Shown: positions 14,800-27,500 of the stretch, one piece after another
How positions within the stretch are numbered: the stretch's first letter is position 1
How the letters are laid out: each line of letters starts with the position of its first letter
Assembly: GCA_013399305.1 (NCBI GenBank)
Contig: VXAI01000025.1
Location: 6,282,143 to 6,346,142, forward strand
Reading direction: 5' to 3'
DNA length: 64,000 nt
From: Rostratula benghalensis
Lineage: Eukaryota; Chordata; Aves; Charadriiformes; Rostratulidae
Notes under the pieces: generated by a model
What the model was told of the DNA's origin: nothing
Databases searched by the model: none
Seen by the model: only the letters and a program-made list of their open reading frames with translations
Program-made: the position numbers and the translations under genes

Positions 14800-15225
14800 T
14801 GGAGAACACGTATCTGGAATTCTTTGTGTATTTTGCCCACGTGCAAACTTAAGCAGGCACAAGGAAAGGTTAATGCAATGATCAAAGGAATGTATTCTTA
14901 TAGAGGAGATTGAAAGTGCTTGGTTTGTCTAACCTAACAAATGGAAGAGTTAGAGAGGAGAAAGGTTAATTAAGTTATGAGACGAGACTTGTACGAGAAT
15001 AAATGGCTGTAAATTGACCATGAACAAATTTATTCTGGAAACTACAATGACCATCAGAATAAGGGTCCAGAATAGTGGAATACAGGAAGAACTCTTTGAC
15101 TGGGATCAGGTGATTTGGCCAGGAGACAGACAGTATGTTGTGCCTGCTTGTGAGAGCAGAATTTGTTCCTTCCAGGACTGTATGAGGAATGGCTTTTCTG
15201 GGTTCCCCAGTCAAGAAACTCAAAG
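14800..15225 (+). mobile_element. Old CR1 LINE relic, 3' part, archosaur-type
   Basis: This stretch follows the 3' region of the old CR1 family common to turtles, crocodilians and birds. Matching landmarks in order are GATCAAAGGAATG, TTATAGAGGAGA, CTTGGTTTGTCTAACCTAAC with an AAGAG stretch after it, AATGGCTGTAAATTGACCAT, ACAAATTTATTCTGGAAACT and GGGTCCAGAATAGTGGAATA. Many substitutions and small deletions show that it is ancient. No reverse-transcriptase frame remains open, and the exact ends are uncertain because the terminal repeat is eroded. Confidence 0.65.
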
Positions 15226-16977
15226 CTAACTAGTGTTCTGATGCATGGAATATGTGTTACTAAGTGTATTAAAAACCTCTTAATTTTAGGGTGTAGTTTT
15301 ATGGCAGTTTAATGAGATTAAGGGCAGACTGTGATGGTCTTGCACCAACCATATTTTTCCAGCTACACTATTCTGTGGGCGCTGGCTTTTGCAGAGCTAT
15401 GTGGTGATTTGATGCCAGGTGCATATGTGACTGAAAGAAGAATGGAAAAAGGTGATTGGCTTCCAGGCAGGTCAAGACCTGGGGAGAAAGGAATTTTCAC
15501 AACTCTGTCTTCAAATGGGGGTGGCAAGGAAGTGCTCCCGTCATTTCTAGTACACTTCTCATGTTATCCTTCTTCATCCTGAGCTGCATGGACTCCAGAG
15601 TTGCTTTGGGCTTTGAAGAGACCCTGGGGTCATATCTTAACAAACTGATAATGCCTCTTCCAGAGGTCTTGAATTTCAGAAGGAAAGCAGCTGTCTGCTC
15701 AGACACTAGTGCTGGTAAATTGCTTCTTGAATAACTTAACAAGATTTCTAGTGTCATGGAAGATGCACAATTTTTACTGAATATGTGATAAAATTCTTAT
15801 AATAAACATACATTTAAAAGGAAAGTGCTCATAAAAAGAAAGTTCCTGTGCTAGATAGTCTCACAAAAGAGTTTGTCATATTTTTTTTTTTCCAGTTAAT
15901 GGATGCCTACTGCAGTCACACTGCTTAGTGACAGGAGAACTGAATTCATTTGAGCCAATAAAGTCATTCTAATTTGCATTTTCATAGCCCACCCTTCACT
16001 ACTCCAAGTGTGACTTTCACTTTTAGGACAGAACTGTACAGTAAATGGATATGTAGGCCCTTTAAAAGAATATTTATCATCCTTGAAGAATCTTAGTGCC
16101 AAATCTTAATAGCATTTCTTACAAAAATGACTTGAATTCACTATCAGATTTAGAGGTAAAGCTGTAAAGATTGCGAATACTCTTTTTCTGAAGCTCTTTC
16201 GTGATAAAAAGAAGAGAGGTTAAAGCCTAAAACAGTGAAAACTTTGCCTCCAAGGTGAAAATATTGAACTAAAAAATCCCCCAAATTGTAGAGCTGTAAA
16301 AATCAAATTAATGCAAAAACCCTATGCATTTTGTTTAATTTAGTCAATTTCAGAGACAAAAAATTCAATGTACTTTTATGCAATGTTAAAACACTTTTGT
16401 TAATTATGCCAATCAGAGGATAAGTTATTCAGGCTTTTGAGGTGGTTTTTTCTTGTGCCAATTGATATTAAAAAATACAGAAGGCAAGGAGAACTTCATG
16501 TCCAGTCTGTATGTGATTTCACGAAACAATTGCCTTAGGACCTTCTGACACTCTAATTGGAGTCTGCATAATGCAGAATGAGAACCTTACTTAAAGCAGT
16601 GCTCTTTATTCTCTGTAAGTATCCCTGTGTTAATTTCATTTAAATAACTCCCTCATTTACATCTTGAGTAGAAAAAAAAAAATCAATGAATGGTTCTTAC
16701 TAACTTCAGTCAAGGCAGCATTTCATCATCTCTCTGCAAATTATTGTGACTCTGCTGCTTACTACTTGTTTTTGTTCTCTCATGGCTTCTTCCCTATCCA
16801 TTTTTGTGGGTCTAGTGTTACAGCACCTGAGGATAGAAAAGATTTTTAGATTTGAAGATCTTGATCTGCATGATAAAAATATTTTGTCATGTGCTATATA
16901 ATTCAGTGTTAGCAGTTCTTATTATTCTGACTACTTTTTTTCCTCTTGGTTCTCAGCTTTTAGGATCACTGGATTTT

Positions 16978-17002
16978 ATATGAAAATATGAAATTTTCAT
17001 AT
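16978..17002. repeat. Perfect 10-base inverted repeat, 5-base loop
   Basis: The arms ATATGAAAAT (16978-16987) and ATTTTCATAT (16993-17002) are exact reverse complements around the spacer ATGAA. Being AT-rich and short, it may be chance. It is too short for a microRNA precursor. Confidence 0.8.
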
Positions 17003-20000
17003 GCAAAGAACAAATTTCTAGTTCTCATGCTTCCTGAAAAACCTCAAAAGCATAAATTTTCAATATTCACTTTCAAGTAAATGAGTAGAATAAAAAAGAA
17101 ACCTCAAAACCATGCTTCCAAAGAAACCCCACCAAAAACTGCAAACACAAGAACCCAAACCCCTAATTTTCTAGGTGGTGAGTCATAACTCTGGTTATTT
17201 TTTTTTGATGTTATTAAAAATGACTGTGTTCTCTACTTTTACGTCTTTTTTTCCTGCTTTTTTATGTTGCTTTTTTTGTATTTCAAATGAGTCTCCTGAA
17301 GCCAAAGGTAAAATGTGATCATACAGGATACTGCCCTGTGTTATGAGATTTGTTTGCATTTATTGTGTGTAAAATTTCACGTCTGGGCAGCTGATTTTTT
17401 ACAGGTGTCTACATTTACATCTTCATTTAAGTAAAGTCTTGTACAAGGATGATTTTCCACACCATAAGAATGTGTGCGAAATGCAATTAATATTCTGAAG
17501 CTTGCATTTTTTGGTGATAGAAAGTTGATCTCTTACAGGTAGGGCTAATGAAGATCTGAGAGTGTTTACAGTAAAAGGTGAGAAAATTAATTTCCAGAGT
17601 GAGGATGTGGCCAATCAAAGCTTGAATGGAATTGCTTCATGTGCTGAAACTGGGCAAGCCAAAAAAGGCCATAATGATTTTGAAATTCTGTGGAAGGCCA
17701 TCTTGGAGACTAATTTTCAGTCTCCAGCAGAGGAAGGAGAAGAACCCTGGGTTTTGAGATGCAGTAATATCTAAAGGTGCTTTAACATCAGGGACTTTAT
17801 TAATTTCCTCTGCAGTATGGTATAAAATTGCCATCCTCTTTTGCTTTCTGATCCATGTTCTATGGGAGCAACTTTCAGTGCAAATGTTGAGGTCAGGCAG
17901 GGTCATTTGTGTGTGTGCTGTTTTATTAACTAAAAAAAAATGGTGTTTCATAGGCTTGATACCTCATCAGAAGTACAGTTCTAGCCCAGTGACCAAACTT
18001 GTACAGGAGTCATCTGAACCAGTGACATTTCCTTATAGTCGCTCGTAATAAATTCAGACAGGCAAATTGTCAGGATATTAAAAATGAGCGTTCACTCTGT
18101 ACATTTCTGAAAAGCAGTAGGTTATGAAAAACTTTGATTCTGCTTGTCAAGTGAATATAGGATCTTTAGGTCTGAGTAGTCGTGACTCCCTGGTTTGCTT
18201 TTCAGGTTTCTACCCCTTCAGATTTTCACAAGTGAAAGATATTTGCTGCAAAATTGTCATTCTTTCAAGAATGTGGCTCTTTTTAGAGGTGTGTGAAGGA
18301 TCCTTTGTACTAATGGCCCAGTATTTACTTGAGTATATGTATGAACAATGTTTATGTGTTCTGAGTTACACATATATGTTACGTAAACATTATTTTCAGT
18401 GTATTTAGCTGAGCTCTTTCTTTAGATGGCTAATCAGCCCCAAGCCCCTTTTATTAAATCCAAAAAGATGAAATCTTACATGGTGCTTAAATTCAGAATG
18501 TATTCTGCTTTGAACAATATTCTCTTTGCCTTCAACACAAATCTGCTTGGCTTATTTTTTTCAAGGTATTTTAAAGACCTTTTCCCCCAAAGTGAAGACC
18601 CTCAACAGAAATTATTTTAATGAGGTAAACATTTATTTCAATAGAAATTTCTTTCTGGAAAAAAAAAAGTTAAGAGAATGATTGTGCTTTTAAACTGCAA
18701 TTAATTAAAAACTGTCGGTGTGGTTACGAATTTAACATCTTGTCTGACACGTTGAGAAGAAGAAAGTGCTTGGAATTGCACAAGTAGAATAAAATGTTCC
18801 ATTTCACAGCAAGGCCAAGCCTGAGTCTTGTAATTATTTCAAAGGGAGTAAAGGTCATTTTCTATTTGCTACACCCGTATTATGTGAGGCTTCTGTACCA
18901 GGCTTAAAGAAGTTAACTCATGACCTATTTAGATTGCCCAGATTTCAAAGTCAACTTATACTGTCACAAATCTGATAAAGTAGACATATTCTCTCATCTA
19001 AGTACTGACATAGATGATGTCCAAAGCTGGCTTTTTATTTATAGCTCCATTAAGACAAGAGTTTCTACTCTAAGATGCTAGTAGCTGGGAGATCAGAACA
19101 TGATTTGTTTCTTACTTGCTGCCTTAATCCTTTAGGGGAAGAGTTGTTTGTAGTTAAGTTCAAACATATTTTGCTTGGGCTGTATTTCTGATGTGGACTC
19201 ATTATATAACTTGGCTTCAGTAGTTGCTTGTGTCTTGAGATCTGAACAGTTTTCCTTCTGCTGTGATTGCATTTCTATGTATATTCATTCAGGAACACCA
19301 TGAGTCAGAAAGGTACTTTAAAAATGCACCTGTGCACGGAGAAGATGTGTGCAGAAAATGCATCTCTGTCTTTCTATGCATGTGATCATTTAAATGCATA
19401 TCAGCCTTTTTATTTTAAAAAATCAGCAATTAAGTTTTAAGCACAATTTTGAGGACAGATGCTGAGTGCATCAGTTAATGTTTGCAGTTGCCTCATACTG
19501 GAAGACTGAAGGGGACACATCCAGTGCTCAACCCCTGCTGAGTCCAGAACTCTAATAAAATGAAGATGTCAGTGTCAACAATGGAATTGAGGAGTTGGGC
19601 ACTGTGTTTTTAAGTCTTGGTGAGAGAGGCAGCAGTTATGTTTGGTATATAGAAGTGAGTAGTAGTCAAGCGTATTGCACCTTACTTGGTGTATTATTTT
19701 ATCTTTCTCTTCTTAGTTAATTCTTCAAAGCAGGTCAGGATGGAAGGCAAAGGCGTCCATCTGCTGTATTTGACTACCATAAACTTAATTGTTGTGAAAT
19801 ATTCTGGCTGTTTCTCACAGTCTGCTAGCACTTCTGGCCCAGCTTTTATAGCCAGTGTCAGTGACATGAAACAAATGATCCAGCAGTTGGTTTCAATAAG
19901 ATCTAATGCAGACCAGGTGGGGCATTGCTGCCTTTGGTTTTTATAAATGGGATCACATAAAACTTAGAGTGAGTGTGAAGTGCATGAAGAGAAAGAGCAG

Positions 20001-21297
20001 GTAACATATTGCTCTGATTTACTGAATGGACTATGAGTGGTGATTAAGAGGGATATGTGGAGATGTTAAAATTCTTCAGGACATCTCTCTAGGATCAGCA
20101 TACTGTTGTGATAATGTGGTGGAGGTAGAACTGAGAAATACGTGAGGCTCAAGAACTTTATTGGCAAAACTGTTGATGAAGTCTTGAGTAAATAGAGCCC
20201 TTTTTGCAGGACCACTTGAATTTTAGAGGGCATGTTATTCATAATCACTGTGTTTTTGACTGTTTTCTTCTTGGAAACTATATGTGCACACACCATGTGT
20301 GCACTCTCCTCTTGATTTTTCTTTGGCTGTCCAACAAGCAGCAGATATGCCATAACAACTATGAGATCAAACACCAGCTGAAAGTCAGGTTTTGAAAAAC
20401 ACTTTTGGAGGTTCTGAAGCATAAAGTACTTCTGAAAATGTGGCTATGCATTCAGAGATGGAAAAATACAGGTTTGACTTCCTACTTCTGCTTCTTTTTG
20501 CCTCTCTTTAACCTTTTAAACTTTTTAGTAATTTTTTTCTTGCTGCCTCTTACTTGGAAGTTCTTATACCCATGGTCTCATTTAAAATCTGCCAAGCAAA
20601 ATGGCCTTCCAGATTATTGTCTCTATTTAGGGACAGAACACAAACCTTCAGAGTCTGAGATTAGCATTGGACCTATTTCCAACCAATTCATTTTGCTTTT
20701 AAACTTTCTCCTTTGCTAAGGTTTCCTGCGGTGACGGGGACCTTTAGTGACCACATGCTAACATTGGCACAAACTGTATTCAACTTTAACCTTCAAATCC
20801 ACCTCCACTATGATGCACATTTTTCATTTTCAATCTTTTCTTGGTGTAAACAAGCTTTTGATTACAGGGGAATTGAACAAACTGTGGCTCAGAGCTGGGG
20901 GAGGGAGAGAGGAAGGCGACTGTTTACATTTGTTAGCAAAAAAATTCTTCTATAAAAGGCAACTCCTGTGACGGGTAACTTCACCCATGAATAAAGATTT
21001 CCTTCGGTAACTTGGTGATCAACTTTCTGAAACTTTGCAGACTCTAATTTATGAATTATTTAAATAAAAGTGTTTCACTTTATCATATATTTTAGCCTAC
21101 GTGTGATTTTTAACAGTAACATTGCATCCCGTGTTTTCAAAAGATCAGTAACATCCTTTAGTGATAACCTGGACTGAATTTAACCTTGAAAGCTACTATT
21201 TTGTAATTTCTGTACCAGCCCACATATATAAAAGCAAAAACCTTACATAAAAATTGTTTAGCAAGATTTGAAGGGCAAGTGTGATGTGACGGATATC

Positions 21298-21339
21298 TTG
21301 TTTTATGAGCATGAAACCCAATGTTTTGTTTTATGAGCA
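21298..21339 (+). repeat. 14-base direct repeat, 28-base period
   Basis: TTGTTTTATGAGCA occurs at 21298-21311 and again at 21326-21339. The sequence between the copies is not repeated, so this may be the remains of a short local duplication. It lies about 95 bases before exon 2, outside the splice acceptor. Confidence 0.75.
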
Positions 21340-21408
21340 GTGAGCCTAAACCTAGTATTGTTCCCAGAAGCCAACATGATGGATGAATGAATGGATGTTA
21401 AAAGTCTG

Positions 21409-21432
21409 TTTCTTTCTTTTTTTTTTCCTCAG
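21409..21432 (+). other. CDH13: Splice acceptor of CDH13 exon 2
   Basis: An almost uninterrupted pyrimidine tract (21409-21430) is followed by AG at 21431-21432, directly before the first codon of the exon. A tract this long and pure makes a strong 3' splice site. A branch point cannot be fixed; adenines in the ATGGATGTTAAAAG stretch just upstream are candidates. Confidence 0.9.
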
Positions 21433-21544
21433 GTTCTGCTGCTTGCATGTGCAGAAGATTTAGGATGTGTCCCTGGATTCCAGCAAAAGGTTTTTTATAT
21501 TGAACAGCCATTTGAATTCACAGAGGACCAGCCAGTCCTGAACT
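21433..21544 (+). CDS. CDH13: CDH13 (T-cadherin) coding exon 2, internal exon of a large gene
   Basis: CDH13 encodes T-cadherin, a cadherin that lacks a cytoplasmic tail, is held on the cell surface by a GPI anchor, mediates weak homophilic adhesion and binds LDL and adiponectin. This 112-base exon reads in phase 0 from GTT and gives 37 complete codons plus one base (phase 1 exit). Residues 1-7 (VLLLACA) are the end of the signal peptide's hydrophobic core, with likely cleavage before EDLG. The remainder, including [10 protein letters not shown] and the end EDQPVLN, is the start of the propeptide. Compared with the human protein as I recall it, 23 of 31 residues from the cleavage site region match (shared [18 protein letters not shown]). 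Human CDH13 has the same split, with exon 1 ending in the signal peptide just before the VLLL segment. The acceptor CAG and donor GTATGT flank the frame exactly. The frame continues past the donor for 14 codons before a stop, but that part is intron. No exon 1 or exon 3 was found in the window. Confidence 0.93.
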
Positions 21545-21550
21545 GTATGT
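21545..21550 (+). other. CDH13: Splice donor of CDH13 exon 2
   Basis: The exon ends AACT and the intron begins GTATGT, a good U1 match on the intron side. The last exon base is T rather than the usual G, so the exon side is weak. The phase 1 exit leaves T as the first base of a codon, which fits the leucine that follows the asparagine in mammalian T-cadherin (TTR). Confidence 0.85.
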
Positions 21551-24500
21551 TATTTTCATATATTCCTATTGCGCAAAAATCAGAATAGCTTATGTATTCA
21601 TATCACCCCTGCCATTTATCAGAAAGCTTTTTTTTGTACATGGGATTTTGAACATGGCCATGATTCTGTTTGGCTTCCCCTGTGTTAATCCTGTATCTCC
21701 ACAGACTTTACTCTGTTCCACTTAATATTGTTCTAAATTATTATATATTAAAAACTTAGGATCATCCACTTCTTAAAGTAAATTTACTCTGATTTTTTTT
21801 TATAGTCTTTCCTATAATCTTGGAAGTCAGGTCTTGCTTATCAGCACTTCACTAAGTGTCTCTTTACATGAAATTGAGATGAGTCTGGATGAAGCTTGTG
21901 ATCATCAGCAATGGCAAATTGTTGCTACGTGTGCCGCTCAACTGGGATTTTGAGTTATTTCCAATGACCAGGTGTCACATAAAATCCAATCTGGCGTGGA
22001 TGGTATGCTGAAAGCATTAAACTGAAGGAGGTTTAACTGTCTTTCAGTCCTGATGTTCATTCAAATATTTTAGTGAGCAAGTGTTACAACTTGTTGATTC
22101 AGTTCTGTGGCTTTGGGTTCTCGAGACTCAAACTGAGGGAATAGCGGTTAATAATTTTTAAGACTTAGAGGTACTTTTCATAACTTACAAACACACCGGC
22201 ATTTTTACACATGATACGTATTGTTATCACTAGTTTCTTTGTCATTCTTGGTTGCTTGCTATTGAACTAGGAATTCTTTGAGAGATGCAGCATCAGACAG
22301 TAGTGCTTGGCATCTGCCTGCAATATCTAGATCTTCCAATGCAATACATAGTGATTGTTTGGTGAAACCAAGAAATGCAAAGTGATATTACTCATTAAAT
22401 GCACACATTTCCCATCTTCCTTCCAGATGTATTACTGTATTCCAGATGCATAAACTGTTATGTAGTGTTGTATTGTCAGTGTTACATATGTTTGGATAAA
22501 GGTGTAATATCTGCGCTCGCTTGCTCTGAAATGTCAATAACTCTTCAAAATGAAATGTTAGAATTACTTGCCAGAGTACTGAAATTGTTCTTAAAACTGA
22601 AGTCATTCAGCTTTTAACCAGTTCAGCTAGTTAAAAACCTTTAAGATAACACTTATAGTTTAAGCATTTTGTTACTTAATCTGAGTTGCATTTTCAGAGG
22701 AAATGTAGATCATAAGTAGCAACGCTGCTCACAGAGATGTGAGATTATACAGCTTGGAAGAGAGATTTCAAACTTCCATTTTTTAGGTTTTTGCATTCTT
22801 GTTTTCTTTTAAATTCTTATTTTAAAAAATTGATGAACACATCATTCTTACACAGTTAGAAGTAGAAATTCATAGAATATGAAAAGTGTGGTAAATTTAA
22901 CAAGCATGGACGGTTGAAGATCTATGTCAAGAAAAGCAATATTAACTAGTGCTAAGCTGAATAAAAATAACCCATGGTGTTGTCTTTGGCTGCTTCTGAA
23001 CTTTGAGGCTGCAATGTGTCTGGCCAGATCTCCTACTGTTTTGTGCTCGCCCTCCCAAATACCTAAAGGCCGAGTTGGTGGAGCTGAAATTGCTGCTCTG
23101 TGGTGACCTAGCAAATTGCACTGGTGTGAAAATAGTACAATAATTAAGACGCCATCATTAAAGCGAGGAGGAGATTTAGAAATGGCTGGAAACAATCTTT
23201 AGAATTAAATTATTTTAATAAGCAGATACTAAATTGGCCTAATATGTAATGTTTGACAAAGGCAGGCTCTCAGTGCATGACTCCAGTTAATTCAATCACT
23301 GGTAAACAGTATGTCCTTCATGCAGCAGCATTAAACCTCTGCACAGTTTCTTCATTTTGGCTGTCAACAGAATTGATATTTTTAATTGTCTCTTTGAATA
23401 TACTTTGCACGCTCTTGCATCTTTTTATACCCATTACCCAAGAGCAGTGTAATTCAGCAGTTGCACTGCCATGTGAGGCTTAGCAGGGCTATGTAAATTA
23501 ATAGAGCGAGTATGCAAAGCAGGCCTATAGCAGTGATTGCTTCTGTAGTCCTCGATAAGCCAAGGAGCTGCTTAATTCTTTTCTGAAGTGCAATAAAACA
23601 GTCCTGTTCTTATTTTTTCAATTTAAACAAGGACCTACTGTACATTTCATTGTTAGTATTCCCCTTGTAATTAAATATAGGTTATGACTTGTTCTTATGT
23701 ATTTATAACTTCTACATATGGCAATGTTAATTATATTTTATGTTTATTGATGGAAAGAAGGGAAAGAAGCCCAAACTGAGGGTTCAGAATTTTATCTTAT
23801 TCTGACTTATAGCCTACTTTTAAAGTTGGCCATAACATTTACATTAGTCCAGTTGTGTATGGATACCCTTCTTCCTGTTAGCTTCACTGGAATTCTGTCA
23901 TTATTTCTTAGATTTCATCCCATTGTGCTTAGGCTGAACTGCCTTTTTTCTTTTTCTTTCCTGATTTACCATTAAATGTCACTGAACAGCAACCTCTAGA
24001 CTTGGACCATTTTATTGTCCTAATTTTTGTGTTGACTTTGACTTTGTCCTAATTTTGACAACTATTTTTTTCCCCTTCTCGTCAGACCCCTTTATCTCCC
24101 TAGCTTGTGTTTTCTATGACCATAAACAAAATGAGGCATTGCTTTCCTTCTGATCTGCCCAGTTCTTTTCCTTGAGTGCACTTTTCTCTTAAAAACAATG
24201 TTTCCTTCATGCAGTGGGAGAGGACTCAGAGCCACTTTCTGGAAATATTAGAGTATCTTCCCACATAATTATTGTTTTAACAAGCATTTGTGTTACTGGA
24301 TTTTTTTTCTTCCTCATCACTTTTTTTTTTTTAGTTTAGTCCTAGGACCAGCTTCTGCAATCGAATAGAAAAGATCAAAAAAATTCTTGATAAGGTGATA
24401 ATTGACAGCATTTAATTACAAGTTTTACACCTTTCTGAAACATTTGTGGCCACGAAATGCTTCCCCATCAGCAGCCTTGTCTTTGGCAAGGCTGACAGGT

Positions 24501-27500
24501 CACTGGTGGTGACAATGCTTCGTCATGCCATGAAAGTTCCTAATCAGACTGATCAAACGTGGAAATGTAATTGTGTTACATTAATCATGTTTATACTTAA
24601 CATACATGAGTCTTGGCTTTTGGGGGTAGTTTTAATTGACAATGAATCAAAGAGTGCTCTTGAAAAATTGAGGCAATTAACATAAAGGCGTTAGGTGATG
24701 TGCTGTGCATACTAAACGGGCAAATACATTGCTAGTGATTTAAATGTCAAAACAAAGGAAGATTTGACCCTTACGTGAAAAGCTTTAATTTGGATGTTAA
24801 TTAATGGCTGACCTCTTTTGTCTCCTACGTGATAGATTGCATGTTTCAAAGCTTGGGACACTTCAAGATCAGGGCTTGTCTGTCTGCATTTGGATACTTT
24901 TTTTAGTCTGGATTTTAACAAAGACTTTTATGTTCACTGATAGTGAAAATCTTTGTTTACTCATATGATGGGAAATATATTAGTTTGCTTATCACTAATG
25001 TTTAAAGGCAGTCCTTCTGTTGTCTAGCAAAGCTGTAGCATCCAACAAGATATCCTTTGTTCAAACTTGTATAATGCTCGTGGAAAGATCAGAGAAGACC
25101 CATCCTACTATTATAATATGTCTGTACATGGATCACAGCACTGACCATGCTCACATCAAAACTTTTCCTGTTGTTTCTCAGATGATGCCATGTGACTTGT
25201 GATTTATCACATCCACTCTTCCTCACTCCCAGTGCCATTTAACTGTACAGGTGGTCGCTTTCTGTGACTCTTTGATACTATGGATATTACTGCTCTTACT
25301 CTTACTGATCCATACAACATGTGTTATCACACACGCACTTGATTCATCTTCTCCTGCTTGGCTTTTTCTGGGGATTGTATAGAGCTCGTGTGGCAGCCTA
25401 ATTCAATATACCCCAATGTGCCAAACCCTCTACAGAGCTTTATCATGAGGTTTATAGGCCAATGTTAACGAGTCATGATGAATATTGCAGGTTTTAGGTA
25501 ACTGGAACTGCAGGTGGTATTTGTAGCTTGCAAAAGAACATGTTTGGCATGTTGTTTGGCTTGGTAATTTCTTGCAGGGAAAACTATCTAGACTTTGGGT
25601 AATAGCTAGATAACTATGGATTTCCCAGCTATTCAGGTGTCAATATCTACAGGCGTACATATCCTTGTTGAAACAGTTGTGGCTATTCAAAATAAAGAAA
25701 TCTTTAACACATTTTAAATTCTACAGACATGTTAAAACTATTCTTATTTCACATAAATCACAACGTTAAGAAATGCACTTCTTGAGAAAAAGCTGAAAAA
25801 TTACTTGCTTTCTGTGTTGGGCATGTGGTAGTGTTTATAGTTTCTGTAGAAATGTCTGGCAACTTTTTTACCCAACTACTTAAATGTTTTTTGTACTCTA
25901 AACTATATCTTAATGTGCACATACCTGTGTATAGAATTTGAATACCAGAGCTTCAGTTTTCACACTTGGATACATGATGAAGACCAGGTGTCTGGGTCTC
26001 TGTTATGCCATGTGGACAGAGATATTAAGACTTTAAGCCAGACAGTGGGGATACCTCTTAATCACACTGTTCCCTGTAAATGGCTATTGGAAGCTGAACC
26101 CATGTTACCAAAAACTCCAAGAAATATTTAGGGCATGCAAAATGGTCGCAAAATTATCGAAGTAATTTTTAAAGTGGGAGATTGGGGAATTTTACAGCAT
26201 GTTCATGGAGGCAAAGGGGGGAGGATCTTCAAGGAAAAGCTCCTTTAGCACTTAAATATCTGAGACATTGCCTTCTAATTGAGGTTTGATGCTGAACTCT
26301 CACACAGAGAGAAAGCTGTCTGCATGTGTATTGCAAATACATATATATTATAACTAAGTAATATATAGAATGTCTCATATGTCTCTGAATTGATGTATGC
26401 AGATTGATGTAGCATCATAACAGTGTCATATATCGCCTCTTAAACTGCTTTCATGCATCATTAAAGCAAAATAAAACAGGAAAAAATGGTGTTGAGGGCC
26501 AGGTGGTCAGGCAGTTGCCTTCCAAACAATGCATGTCAGCTTATTAACAGGACCTGAGGGGGGAATAAATTTGAAATACTGTTTGATTATTTTTTTTTGT
26601 GTGCATATACATTTAATTAAACTAGCTTTTGAAAAGTCTTGCTGTTTTGAAAAACATTAGACTGAACAATGCACAAGAATTACTTAGTCTCTGAAAAACA
26701 TCTTCAAGGCAAAATCAAAATCTCTCAGGGATGTGGTCAGCTCTTGGAGTAGTGGAGGGAAAGCCATGTGTGTTGGTGAAACCTTTCTTGACATTAGATT
26801 TTCATTTCCCCCACCCCTTAGAATTATAAACTCAGAAAGTGTCTTGTCTCTCTTGCTGAGAAAAGCCATGCAACTCTGGTATTTTTTTTTTTTTTTTTCT
26901 TTTAAAAAGTGCATGAAAGTCGTTGCACTGACGTGAGTGGTCTGTTAATGTTTTGGTCTTGATTTAGGAAGGTAAAAGTAGCAGATTATTTGGTTTGAGA
27001 TTTAATGTGTTTCTAGAGACTTTTTTAAAAGAACTAAACATATAGGTCTTGGTTGGTTGAAGCATGCCAGGTGCTGTAGTAGACTAAATCAATGACCAAC
27101 TGCTCAGTATTAACAGGATGGATCTCTTGCTCAGTGCAGTGCAAACCTCTTATTAATAATCTCCCCAGGTGTTTCAGTGGAATACTTCTCTGTTCATTGG
27201 CAATTCCAAAACAAAACCCAGATTCACTAAGGTGTTACTCCCAAACTGATTAGCAATGCAGGCTGAGAGGCAGCCTTGTTCTCTGCAGGTGCTTCAACAT
27301 GTTGGAAGGCCAAAATCTGTCTTTTAGGAAAAGGCAGGTAGCTTAGGTTTGGGTGAACTCAGGAACAAATAGTGTGATACTAATTGGCTATGGTTGGCAA
27401 AATTATAAGGGTGATCATCCTGAGGAAATGAGGGGTAGGGGCATATGAGCTTTGGATATAGTTTAGAGCTGGGATCTTGCTGAAGCATCAGCCCAGCTTT

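Larger units (their letters stand above)
15226..21408. other. CDH13 intron 1, 3' end, no gene seen
   Basis: Intronic DNA leading up to exon 2. It contains a 10-base inverted repeat (16978-17002), an A/C-rich patch (about 17100-17165) and a 14-base direct repeat just before the exon (21298-21339). Open frames of up to 118 codons overlap on both strands and resemble nothing known. Confidence 0.65.

Noticed and set aside
18336..18393. Hairpin-like segment with AATGTTTA and TAAACATT arms
   Set aside because: The stem is broken and AT-rich with a long loop; it does not look like a microRNA precursor.
20857..20910. Possible MIR core near ATTACAGGGGAATTGAAC and GTGGCTCAGAGC
   Set aside because: Only a short loose similarity, with no supporting tail or head on either side.
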